Assembly: GCA_035761045.1 (NCBI GenBank)
Contig: DASTRU010000306.1
Location: 1 to 11,424 of the forward strand
DNA length: 11,424 bases
Reading direction: 5' to 3'
From: DASTRU01 sp035761045
GTDB lineage: Bacteria > Pseudomonadota > Gammaproteobacteria > Burkholderiales > Burkholderiaceae_E
Positions 1-5,927 of the stretch are shown here, piece by piece. The position numbers and the translations under genes are program-made. Position 1 is the stretch's first letter. Each line of letters begins with the position of its first letter. The notes below the pieces were generated by a model, which was not told the DNA's origin, ran no database searches, and saw nothing but the letters and a program-made list of their open reading frames with translations.

Positions 1-267
1 TTTCAACGCGTGCTGGAGTTAAGCGAAGACGATTTCCGCTTCGACCCGCAATATCCCGACGTCGCGAACGCGCGCACGAATGATTTCGTATTGATCGAAA
101 TTCTTTGGTCGGTGGGGCGTAGCGTAAAGATCAAGAAAAAATTTCTCGACCATTTGATGACCGGGCTCGCGGCGCAGGGGCTCGATCCCGAGCAGGTGAT
201 GGTGTGCTTTAAAGAGACCGCCTGGGAAAATTGGTCTTTCGCAGGCGGCCGCTTGATTCACACCTGA
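1..267 (+). CDS. Tautomerase-family protein, 3' part (5' end outside the window)
   Basis: The reading frame is open from base 1 (F-Q-R precedes a GTG at 10) and ends with TGA at 265-267, so the N-terminus lies outside the window. The 88 visible residues resemble the 4-oxalocrotonate-tautomerase-like family of single-chain tautomerases. They show an F-D-P-Q-Y-P segment, a beta strand (DFVLIEILWSVGRS), a helix rich in lysine (KIKKKFLDHLMTGLAA), then the family-like ending P-E-x-V-x-x-x-x-x-E-x-x-x-E-N-W-S-F-x-x-G. The catalytic Pro of this superfamily is the residue after the initiator Met and cannot be checked here. Full-length members are about 125-135 residues, so roughly 40 residues are missing. 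The substrate is unknown. The gene converges on the Cache-domain gene with only 12 bases between the stop codons. Family assignment is by recalled motif similarity. Confidence 0.72.
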   Translation, partial: FQRVLELSEDDFRFDPQYPDVANARTNDFVLIEILWSVGRSVKIKKKFLDHLMTGLAAQGLDPEQVMVCFKETAWENWSFAGGRLIHT

Positions 268-279
268 ATCGTTAACGAC

Positions 280-753
280 TTAGCGGTAGACGCCGACGCC
301 GACGAAGCCATTGTAGTTATCGAGCTTGCGCACGTAAGAGGCCTTGCTTTCAACCTTCTTGCTCTGCGGATGCGGCCAGTCGTATTCCACCCAACCGCTG
401 CCCTTGGCGGCGGTTTCGCGCAATTCACGCACGAGCGGCTTGCCGTTCGAATCCTTCAAATCGACCAGGTTCTTGCCGACCAAACCTTCGTTGGCGCCGT
501 GCGCCATGTTCACGCCGTCCATGTTGTAGGCAAAGACGTACAAATCTTTTTTCTGCCAAGTTTTGTTGGATTTATCGCTGAAGTCCTTGAAGGCCTGATC
601 CGGACCGACCTTTTTCACGTGCTCGACGGCGGCGTCGACCATCGCCTTGGCTTCGTCGCGCGAGCCGTGCTCTTCAGCGAGTGCGATCGTTTGAAAACCG
701 AGCACGCACACGATGCTCATGATCCAACGCAGCCACATAGTGTTTTTCTTCAT
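280..753 (-). CDS. Secreted single-Cache-domain protein
   Basis: This is a 157-residue protein. The start at 753 is chosen because a GGAG Shine-Dalgarno sequence lies 9 bases upstream and a classic signal peptide follows at once: positive MKKN, a hydrophobic stretch at about 7-24, and a likely signal-peptidase site after A-L-A (residue 26). An upstream in-frame ATG at 807 would add an unlikely leader. The mature part fits a single Cache (sCache_2-like) sensor fold: an N-terminal helix (about 30-60), then Y-V-F-A-Y-N-M-D-G, M-A-H-G-A-N, G-K-N-L-x-D-L-K-D, G-S-G-W-V-E-Y-x-W-P and a closing strand, G-V-G-V-Y-R. Cache domains bind small ligands in the periplasm. There is no second membrane helix, HAMP, kinase or MCP domain, so it is probably a free periplasmic ligand-binding protein. 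Ligand and partner are unknown. The gene appears to be transcribed alone. Confidence 0.85.
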   Translation of the reverse strand: MKKNTMWLRWIMSIVCVLGFQTIALAEEHGSRDEAKAMVDAAVEHVKKVGPDQAFKDFSDKSNKTWQKKDLYVFAYNMDGVNMAHGANEGLVGKNLVDLKDSNGKPLVRELRETAAKGSGWVEYDWPHPQSKKVESKASYVRKLDNYNGFVGVGVYR

Positions 754-850
754 CTTAGTTTTCTCCGAATAATGTTTTGGGGAGGCGTTAATCGCGCTCT
801 CCATCAAGGCGTTTGTGGTTGATCTTTTACGAATGGCTAAACCTGGAAGA

Positions 851-903
851 GCCTAAGGCGTTGTCCTATTTCTACCTAGGGAATAACTCCTAATCGCCTA
901 AGG
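851..903 (-). promoter_or_regulatory. CCTA-rich repeat cluster, candidate regulator binding region upstream of the Cache gene
   Basis: The octamer GCCTAAGG occurs twice in direct orientation (851-858 and 896-903, 45 bases apart). Almost midway lies the palindrome CCTAGG (875-880). Two further CCTA tetramers sit at 865-868 and 889-892, giving five CCTA in 50 bases. The cluster ends about 98 bases upstream of the Cache start codon, a normal position for an activator site. Which protein binds, and whether it controls the Cache gene or something else, is inference. Confidence 0.4.
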
Positions 904-1138
904 TCTTGAGTTTTGGCTAACGAATTTTCGAAATGACGCCGATCAATCGCCGCTTCGAATTTATTTAGTCGCGGTAATTCCTCCCGTTTGTTTTTTATTA
1001 GGAACGGCAAGTGGCATGTAGTGTGCCTCAATTGTTATGTGTGTTTTGTAGCCGACGAAGTGGCGACGATTGTTCAAAAAAGCTTGCGCTTTGCGTCTCC
1101 CCGGGAAAATCATTACTCCCGCTGCAACTAAGTTCAGG

Positions 1139-1144
1139 TACACT
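1139..1144 (+). promoter_or_regulatory. Possible -10 element for csp (weak)
   Basis: TACACT matches the sigma-70 -10 consensus at 4 of 6 positions. It would place the transcript start near 1150, exactly where the 5' arm of the leader's long-range stem begins. No acceptable -35 hexamer is visible 16-18 bases upstream; a small inverted repeat (1102-1121) occupies that area instead. This is a low-confidence guess. Confidence 0.22.
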
Positions 1145-1149
1145 GGCTA

Positions 1150-1299
1150 GCGCACTCTCTTCAAGTAATGTCTTTTCGTGGTATCCGTCAGTCCGGCTTC
1201 TTCTGAAGTCGTTTTGGTTCGAATTCCCGGTTCTGGATTTCCTTGAGTTGGAGTGCGCCACGGGCGCAAGTCCGTTTTTTTCAACGAAAGGCAATATCC
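1150..1299 (+). promoter_or_regulatory. Structured 5' leader of the cold-shock gene
   Basis: Three helices can be read directly. Stem A is long-range: GCGCACTC (1150-1157) with GAGTGCGC (1251-1258), eight perfect pairs. Stem B is local: TGCGCC-ACG-GGCGCA (1254-1268), six perfect pairs with a triloop. Stem C is ACGGGC-GCAA-GTCCGT (1260-1275), with one G-U pair and a GNRA tetraloop, running into seven T (1275-1281). B shares bases with both A and C, whereas A and C are compatible. C plus its U-run looks like a small intrinsic terminator ending 18 bases before the start codon. A smaller hairpin lies at 1195-1210. Long structured leaders are well known in cspA-type genes; this particular arrangement is inference. 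Confidence 0.5.
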
Positions 1300-1509
1300 A
1301 TGAGCACCCAAACCGGTATCGTTAAATGGTTCAATGAATCCAAAGGCTTCGGCTTCATCAAGCCCGATGGTGGTGGCGACGATCTCTTCGCCCACTTCAG
1401 CGAAATTCAAGGCAGTGGTTTCAAGACGCTCGCTGAAAATCAGCGCGTGCAATTTGAAGTCACGCAAGGCCGCAAGGGTCTGCAAGCCAGCAAGATCCAA
1501 GCGATCTAA
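1300..1509 (+). CDS. Cold-shock protein, CspA family
   Basis: This 69-residue single cold-shock domain is typical in length for CspA-like proteins. It begins MSTQTGIVKWFNESKG. The ssRNA/ssDNA-binding motifs are RNP1, K-G-F-G-F-I (15-20), and RNP2, D-L-F-A-H-F (28-33; the usual form is D-V-F-V-H-F). It should be a cytoplasmic nucleic-acid chaperone that melts mRNA structure. The ATG at 1300 is preceded by AAAGG (1287-1291), and the domain starts immediately after it; upstream in-frame codons lack domain similarity. It is monocistronic, with its own structured leader and a strong terminator. Whether it is cold-inducible or constitutive cannot be told from the sequence, although a long leader is common in temperature-controlled members. 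Confidence 0.97.
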   Translation: MSTQTGIVKWFNESKGFGFIKPDGGGDDLFAHFSEIQGSGFKTLAENQRVQFEVTQGRKGLQASKIQAI

Positions 1510-1535
1510 GCACCCTTCGCTGTAAGCGTTACAAG

Positions 1536-1563
1536 AATCGCGGCTTCGGCCGCGATTTTTTTT
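1536..1563 (+). terminator. Rho-independent terminator of csp
   Basis: A perfect 9-bp stem, AATCGCGGC / GCCGCGATT (1536-1544 with 1549-1557), is closed by a TTCG tetraloop and followed by a T-run to 1563. The UUCG loop on a C-G closing pair is exceptionally stable. The opposing operon ends at 1579, and its transcripts would meet the same hairpin read as the complement, but with only a weak U-tract, so termination in that direction is uncertain. Confidence 0.93.
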
Positions 1564-1578
1564 GGTTTTCGCGTTCGA

Positions 1579-2190
1579 TCACGCGGGCGCGACGGGTCGT
1601 TTGACGAAGCCGAATCGCGTGGCGGTATGCGCCGCGACGATGGGTTGCAGGCGAAGCGAGTGGTTTGTTTGCAAAAGCTCAAGCTTAAGTGCCAGCGAGT
1701 GCGGAGCGCTCGTCATCCGGTCGAGCAATTCGTCTTCTTCGAGCGGCTCGCCGTTGCCTCCGCGCAAGTGCGTCGCGCACATTGCGAGATCTCGATCGCA
1801 CACGCTTGCGATTCCCACATTGGTCTGCCACCAAAAACCGCCTTCGTCATCGAGGTGGACCGCGTCCACGCGCGTGATCTCAAGGCCGGTATGCGTGCGC
1901 CAACTAGTGCCGTGCGTGTCGCTGAATAAGACATAAGGCGCGGCTTCCAAATTCACATATACCCGTTGCGGGCCGTTTTGAAAGTACCAAGCGCCGTGCT
2001 CGTCGTGCGTGTAATTACGATCGATGAATTGCTTAAGCGTCGCGTTGCGAATCACGTCGCCGAGCAAACCGTGTTGTTGCGCATGCTCGTCGCGCATGCG
2101 CCAACGTCCGCGTCGATCGAGCGCCAACCATCCGTAACACGCGGGCACGTTGGGCCATTTAGCCATGGCGCGAAGGACGATGTCATCCAT
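1579..2190 (-). CDS. Conserved proteobacterial protein of unknown function (DUF2944/DUF2946-like)
   Basis: This is a 203-residue protein. It begins MDDIVLRAMAKWPNVP, followed by C-Y-G-W-L-A-L-D-R-R-G-R-W-R-M-R, then F-I-D-R-N-Y (55-60) and W-Y-F-Q-N-G-P-Q-R-V-Y-V (68-79). I recall this pattern in a family annotated only as a DUF in Burkholderiales and relatives; the DUF number is from memory. It has no signal peptide, membrane segment or recognisable catalytic motif, so it is probably cytosolic. The aromatic and charged N-terminal half looks strongly conserved, while the last 50 residues look variable. The ATG at 2190 overlaps the end of the upstream hydrolase gene by 8 bases; an in-frame ATG at 2199 is a second possible start. 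The overlap suggests translational coupling and perhaps a shared role with the hydrolase. It is the last gene of the ilvE cluster. Confidence 0.8.
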   Translation of the reverse strand: MDDIVLRAMAKWPNVPACYGWLALDRRGRWRMRDEHAQQHGLLGDVIRNATLKQFIDRNYTHDEHGAWYFQNGPQRVYVNLEAAPYVLFSDTHGTSWRTHTGLEITRVDAVHLDDEGGFWWQTNVGIASVCDRDLAMCATHLRGGNGEPLEEDELLDRMTSAPHSLALKLELLQTNHSLRLQPIVAAHTATRFGFVKRPVAPA

Positions 2191-3208
2191 CGCGCGCATC
2201 GTCCGCGAAGAATTGCAGCAAGCGCGTTGGCAGCCAGTCGAGCCGCCCCGGAAATCCGCCCGTCGCGAATCCAACATGCCCGCCTTCCTCGGGTTGTTCA
2301 AGCACGACGCTCGGCGACACCTCGAACGCCCGCGGTAAAGCATCGGCCGGCATGAACGGATCATTACGTGCATTGAGCACGAGTGTTGGTACTTGAATGT
2401 GCGCAAGCCAAGGTTTGGCCGACGCGCGGGTCCAATAATCGTCCGTATCGCGAAAGCCATGCACCGGCGCGGTGTAGAGATTGTCGTAGGCGTATAAGTC
2501 GCGCGCCGCGATGATTTCGTGAGCGCGAGCACTCAAATGAGCAAGCTCCGCATGACGCTGCGCTTTGGCAATCGCTTTTTCCTTCAGCGTGCGTAAGAAC
2601 ATGCGGGTGTAGACCATGTTGAAGCCGCTTGATAACGCGCGTCCGCCGGCACGAAGGTCAAGCGGCGCGCTCACGATGGCAGCACGGCGCACGCGTCGTG
2701 CCGCGTCGAGATATTCGCCTAACCATTTCGCCAATGCATTGCCGCCTAGCGATATGCCGCATGCATAAATGGGGCGTTGCGGATACCGCCGCGCGAAGCG
2801 GTCGATGATCCAGTCAATCTCTTGCGTGTCGCCCGAGTGATACGCGCGCGCCGTGCGATTTGGCTCGCCCGAACATCCACGAAAATGCGGCACCGCGCCC
2901 GCCCAACCGCGCGTTTGCACCGCATGCATGAGCGCGCACGCGTAATGGCTGTGCGACGAGCCTTCGAGTCCATGAAACATGACGACGAGCGGCGTGTGTT
3001 CGTCGGTAGCGTCGACGAAATCCACGTCGATGAAATCGTCACCGAGTTCGCTGGGCGGCGTGTCCCATCGCTCGCGTCGATAACGCACGAAAGGCCGACG
3101 GCTAATTAACGCCGGCAAAATGGTTTGCATATGTCCAGCGGCAAACCCAAGGCGCAGCCAGCGTGGCGCGCGGTATGGCTCGACTAAGGTCACGCGACTT
3201 CCATCCAT
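2183..3208 (-). CDS. yheT: YheT-type alpha/beta hydrolase
   Basis: This 341-residue protein belongs to the YheT / AB-hydrolase-4 family (UPF0017). Landmarks are the N-terminal G-H-M-Q-T-I-L-P (25-32), the oxyanion-loop region F-H-G-L-E-G-S-S (78-85), the nucleophile elbow G-I-S-L-G-G-N (Ser153), N-A-R-N-D-P-F (Asp283) and G-G-H-V-G-F (His311). The Ser-Asp-His triad is therefore complete and the enzyme should be an active serine hydrolase or esterase. The physiological substrate of YheT is not established. There is no signal peptide. The ATG at 3208 is used; a TTG one codon earlier is less likely. No clear Shine-Dalgarno sequence is visible, but the previous gene stops only 7 bases upstream, which suggests coupling. 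Its 3' end overlaps the DUF gene. Confidence 0.9.
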   Translation of the reverse strand: MDGSRVTLVEPYRAPRWLRLGFAAGHMQTILPALISRRPFVRYRRERWDTPPSELGDDFIDVDFVDATDEHTPLVVMFHGLEGSSHSHYACALMHAVQTRGWAGAVPHFRGCSGEPNRTARAYHSGDTQEIDWIIDRFARRYPQRPIYACGISLGGNALAKWLGEYLDAARRVRRAAIVSAPLDLRAGGRALSSGFNMVYTRMFLRTLKEKAIAKAQRHAELAHLSARAHEIIAARDLYAYDNLYTAPVHGFRDTDDYWTRASAKPWLAHIQVPTLVLNARNDPFMPADALPRAFEVSPSVVLEQPEEGGHVGFATGGFPGRLDWLPTRLLQFFADDARDG

Positions 3209-3215
3209 CAAGGAT

Positions 3216-3671
3216 TCAATGCAGGGTTGAACCTTGATCCGCGTCTTGCGAACGCGATTCCGTTAGCGCGTGATCGGGAACGAGCGAGGCGTGATGCAGC
3301 ACCATGCGCCACCCATTAGGCGTTTTGCCATACACATTCGTGGCAAACACATTGACGACCGTGCGGCCGCGATCGCCCATCACTTGCACTTGTTCGACGA
3401 CGCTATGGATCGCCATCATCATGCTTTGTTGAACATGCACCGACACCGCACGCGCATGCACCGGACCATTCGCGAAGATCTCGGTCCAACCTTGTCGAAT
3501 GGCTCGGTGTCCCGTCAGCTTGCGGCCACCAGGATGGATGCACACCACGTCGTCCTCGTCGGCCCAGCAATTCATCATCGCCTCGACGTCGGCGCGTTCG
3601 AGCGCTTCGTAAAACGCATGCTCCACCGACTCGTGAGTGGCGAAATGGGTAGGGTGAAAGTCGTCGTTCAA
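3216..3671 (-). CDS. NTF2/SnoaL-like fold protein (TTG start)
   Basis: This is a 151-residue protein of the nuclear transport factor 2-like / SnoaL superfamily. It shows an N-terminal helix pair (V-E-H-A-F-Y-E-A-L-E-R-A-D-V-E-A-M), M-x-x-C-W-A-D-E-D-D-V-V-C-I-H-P-G-G (33-49), L-T-G-H-R-A-I-R-Q-G-W (52-62), then a curved sheet ending in G-W-R-M-V-L-H-H-A-S. These small cone-shaped proteins may be enzymes or ligand binders, and the function here is not predictable. No ATG fits. The TTG at 3671 has a GAGGA Shine-Dalgarno sequence 7 bases upstream and gives a protein that begins at the domain boundary. The frame continues upstream inside purU, but that part is arginine-rich nonsense. It lies 14 bases after purU and 7 before yheT. 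Confidence 0.82.
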   Translation of the reverse strand: MNDDFHPTHFATHESVEHAFYEALERADVEAMMNCWADEDDVVCIHPGGRKLTGHRAIRQGWTEIFANGPVHARAVSVHVQQSMMMAIHSVVEQVQVMGDRGRTVVNVFATNVYGKTPNGWRMVLHHASLVPDHALTESRSQDADQGSTLH

Positions 3672-3675
3672 CGGG

Positions 3676-3683
3676 CTTTCCTC
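3676..3683 (-). promoter_or_regulatory. Shine-Dalgarno sequence fixing the TTG start of the NTF2-like gene
   Basis: On the minus strand GAGGAAAG is followed by CCCG and then TTG at 3671; GAGGA is 7 bases from the start. It lies just after the purU stop codon, the expected place for an intercistronic ribosome binding site. Confidence 0.7.
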
Positions 3684-3685
3684 GG

Positions 3686-4552
3686 TTAACGGAACACCAC
3701 CGTCTTGCGGCCGTTCAACAAGATGCGATGTTCGACATGCCAACGGACCGCGCGTGCAAGCACGACGCATTCGATATCGCGGCCAATGGCGGTTAGGTCG
3801 TTCGCGTCCATGCCGTGATCGACGCGGGCGACATCTTGTTCGATGATCGGACCTTCGTCGAGATCGCTTGTGACGTAATGCGCGGTCGCGCCGATTAATT
3901 TGACACCGCGTTCGTGCGCTTGCGCGTAAGGCCGCGCGCCTTTGAAGCTCGGCAAGAACGAGTGGTGGATATTGATCGCGCGCGCGGACAACCGGGCGCA
4001 CAACTCGGGCGAAAGAATTTGCATGTAGCGCGCAAGCACGACGAGATCGATTTGTTCGCGCTCGATAAGGTCGAGCAATCGCGTTTCTTGCGCGGCCTTG
4101 GCCGCCGCATCGGCCCCCGGCGCGAGCGGCAGGTGATGAAACGGCAAGTCATAACTCGCCGCCAGCCCCTCGTAGTCGCGATGGTTCGAGACGATCGCGG
4201 GAATATCGATGGGCAGCGTGCCGCTGTGCCAACGAAACAATAAGTCGTTTAGGCAATGACCGTGGCGACTCACCATGAGCAGTACGCGCGCACGACGATG
4301 CGCGTCGTGAATTTCCCAACGCATGCCAAAGCGTTCACCGACCGATGCGAATTCAGCATGCACTGTGGAGTAGGCCAAGGTGACTGGTCGCTCGAAATGC
4401 ACGCGCATGAAGAACAGCCGGGTGGTTTCGTCGCCGAATTGCGCCGAGTCGAGAATGTTGCAGCCACGCTCGAATAAAAAACCCGAGACGGCGTGGACGA
4501 TGCCCGTGCGATCTTCGCAGGCGAGCGTGAGGATGCAATCGTGACGATTCAT
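3686..4552 (-). CDS. purU: Formyltetrahydrofolate deformylase
   Basis: PurU hydrolyses 10-formyl-THF to THF and formate, balancing one-carbon pools and supplying formate for PurT-type purine synthesis. The protein has 288 residues, the usual length. An N-terminal ACT-type regulatory domain (about 5-85; C-E-D-R-T-G-I-V-H-A-V-S-G-F-L) is followed by a formyltransferase-fold catalytic domain (about 88-275). Visible active-site features are S-R-H-G-H-C-L-N-D-L-L (95-105), V-S-N-H (121-124), N-I-H-H-S-F-L-P-S-F (Asn194, His196) and S-D-L-D-E-G-P-I-I-E-Q-D (Asp232). These correspond to the Asn/His/Asp triad of glycinamide ribonucleotide transformylase-like enzymes. The start at 4552 gives the expected N-terminus; there is no strong Shine-Dalgarno sequence, but waaF ends only 24 bases upstream. 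Confidence 0.96.
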   Translation of the reverse strand: MNRHDCILTLACEDRTGIVHAVSGFLFERGCNILDSAQFGDETTRLFFMRVHFERPVTLAYSTVHAEFASVGERFGMRWEIHDAHRRARVLLMVSRHGHCLNDLLFRWHSGTLPIDIPAIVSNHRDYEGLAASYDLPFHHLPLAPGADAAAKAAQETRLLDLIEREQIDLVVLARYMQILSPELCARLSARAINIHHSFLPSFKGARPYAQAHERGVKLIGATAHYVTSDLDEGPIIEQDVARVDHGMDANDLTAIGRDIECVVLARAVRWHVEHRILLNGRKTVVFR

Positions 4553-4576
4553 TCGATACCGCGTGGGGTGTTGAAA

Positions 4577-5647
4577 CTAAGCCGAGGTGTGATGCGCGCC
4601 GCCCGAACCCGCGATGGCGGGCGCGAGCACCAAGGCCAGCGAGTTCATCACTTGGTCGGGGGAGAGGTCGTTCATGCAACGGAAATGGCCAAGCGGGCAT
4701 TCGCGTTGGAAGCACGGGCTGCACGCGATATCGATTTTTTCGATGCGCGCGAGCGGCGAGTGCGGCGGAGTGTGATGCGGATCGGTCGAGCCGTACAAGG
4801 CCACCACCGGCACGTCGAGCGCCGCCGCGACGTGCATGAGTCCGGTGTCGTTGGTCACCACCGCGCTAAGGGATTTCATCAACGCGATCGCTTCCTTGAG
4901 TTGCGTATGGCCGCACAGATTCGCGATGTCGGCCGTGCTCGCGGTCACGATGGCGTCGGCGATTGGCGCGTCCCCTGGTCCGCCCAAGCAAACGATGCGC
5001 GTATCGGGATAGCGCTCGGCGATTCGATCGGCCAGTTGCGCGAAGTGCGCGGGTGGCCAGCGCTTTGCCGGTCCAAACTCCGCGCCCGGGCAAAAGCCGA
5101 TCGTGCGCTTCGCGCCACCGAGAAACTTAGCCTTGGTGATCGCCACGCTGGCAGGATCGACCGTCAGGCGAGGGCGATCGGCGTGTCGCGTGTCCAATCG
5201 GTCGATACGCTGTGGATCGTCCACCGCCAAGGCCGCGTAACGCTCCACCATCGGCGGGCGCGCCGCGTTACGCGCTGGATTAGGCAAACGTCGATTCAGC
5301 AAGCCAACCCGCCATTCGCCCGCGTACCCCACGCGCACGGGAATTCCGGCGAGCCACGGAATGAGGGCGGATTTGGCCGAATTGGGCAATACATACGCGC
5401 GATCGAAGGCCTCGCGGCGCAACTTACGCGCAAGCCCTACGCGTTCAAACAACTGCACGCCGCCATGTCCAAACCAGGTGGGGATCGTGCGGGTTACTTC
5501 GGGCATGGCATCGAGCACCGGCGCGACATGCGCGGGAGCCAGCGCGGTAATGCGCGCGTTGGGCCAGCGACGGCGCAACAAGCGCAACATCGGTTGCGCC
5601 ATGACGGCGTCGCCGATCCAGTTAGGAGCGACGACCAAGATCTTCAT
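4577..5647 (-). CDS. waaF: ADP-heptose:LPS heptosyltransferase II
   Basis: WaaF (RfaF) transfers the second L-glycero-D-manno-heptose onto the LPS inner core at the cytoplasmic face of the inner membrane. The protein has 356 residues and is GT9-like throughout: M-K-I-L-V-V-A-P-N-W-I-G-D-A-V-M (1-16, including the conserved Asp13), P-N-S-x-K-S-A-L (88-95), C-P-G-A-E-F-G-P-A-K-R-W-P (186-198, with the sugar-nucleotide-contacting Lys195), T-N-D-T-G-L-M-H (265-272) and G-x-x-D-P. The cysteine-rich C-S-P-C-F-Q-R-E-C-P-L-G-H (309-321) is typical of WaaF rather than WaaC. The start at 5647 is chosen because MKILVV is the family N-terminus; an upstream in-frame start would add eight unrelated residues. 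The zinc-finger gene ends 38 bases upstream. The opposite strand carries a long open frame that I regard as a GC-bias artefact. Confidence 0.95.
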   Translation of the reverse strand: MKILVVAPNWIGDAVMAQPMLRLLRRRWPNARITALAPAHVAPVLDAMPEVTRTIPTWFGHGGVQLFERVGLARKLRREAFDRAYVLPNSAKSALIPWLAGIPVRVGYAGEWRVGLLNRRLPNPARNAARPPMVERYAALAVDDPQRIDRLDTRHADRPRLTVDPASVAITKAKFLGGAKRTIGFCPGAEFGPAKRWPPAHFAQLADRIAERYPDTRIVCLGGPGDAPIADAIVTASTADIANLCGHTQLKEAIALMKSLSAVVTNDTGLMHVAAALDVPVVALYGSTDPHHTPPHSPLARIEKIDIACSPCFQRECPLGHFRCMNDLSPDQVMNSLALVLAPAIAGSGGAHHTSA

Positions 5648-5685
5648 CGGAGCGAACGCGTGCGAGCCCAACGCCTAAACCGTCA

Positions 5686-5904
5686 TCAATGGCCGGCCGA
5701 AACTTTTTCGCCGTCCTTCAGCTTGTAACGCGTGCCGCAATACGGGCACATCGCCTTGCCGGTCGTGGCCACGTCGAGAAACACCCGCGGATGATGATTC
5801 CATACGGGCATGTTCGGGTTGGGACAAAACGCCGGCAAATCCTTGGCGGACAGTTCGACGAGCGGCAGCTCGATACTTGGGCGTTCGGTGGAAGACGTGC
5901 TCAT
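5686..5904 (-). CDS. CHCC-type zinc-finger protein (PF10276-like)
   Basis: This 72-residue protein matches the zf-CHCC family, related to a small mitochondrial complex I subunit (NDUFS6-like). The putative zinc ligands are Cys27 (F-C-P-N-P), one of His37/His38 (W-N-H-H-P-R-V-F-L), and Cys53 and Cys56 (C-P-Y-C-G-T-R-Y). The start at 5904 has GGAG 9 bases upstream (GGAGAACAGCGTC); an in-frame ATG at 5946 would lie inside the ilvE coding region. It sits between ilvE (23 bases upstream) and waaF, a neighbourhood I recall from Burkholderiales. Its function in bacteria is not established. The N-terminal 25 residues look like a flexible tail. Confidence 0.9.
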   Translation of the reverse strand: MSTSSTERPSIELPLVELSAKDLPAFCPNPNMPVWNHHPRVFLDVATTGKAMCPYCGTRYKLKDGEKVSAGH

Positions 5905-5927
5905 GACGCTGTTCTCCGCATAGCTAT

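Larger units (their letters stand above)
754..1299. other. Long non-coding stretch between the divergent Cache and csp genes
   Basis: These 546 bases hold no convincing gene. The short open frames here have no codon-usage support, Shine-Dalgarno sequence or recognisable product. The stretch is more AT-rich than its surroundings. It contains a CCTA/GCCTAAGG repeat cluster at 851-903, two TTCGAA palindromes around 927 and 953, small inverted repeats (AAAGC-TTGC-GCTTT at 1079-1092; CGGGA...TCCCG at 1102-1121) and the csp leader (about 1150-1299). I see no clear sigma-70 promoter with both hexamers on either strand. Confidence 0.7.

Noticed and set aside
961..1325. Several short open frames in the csp leader region on both strands
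   Set aside because: None has a Shine-Dalgarno sequence, consistent codon use or a recognisable product. The region is better explained as promoter and leader.
2191..2532. Upstream extension of the DUF protein frame
   Set aside because: It overlaps the conserved end of yheT and reads as low-quality Arg/Ser-rich sequence. The conserved domain begins at MDDIV.
3672..4001. Upstream extension of the NTF2-like frame
   Set aside because: It lies wholly inside purU in another frame, is Arg-rich and has no domain similarity. The Shine-Dalgarno sequence supports a start at 3671.
4493..5728. Plus-strand open frame of 411 codons antisense to waaF
   Set aside because: It covers a well-conserved waaF, and its translation is rich in Arg/His/Gly with no domain pattern. 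This is typical of a mirror frame in GC-rich DNA.
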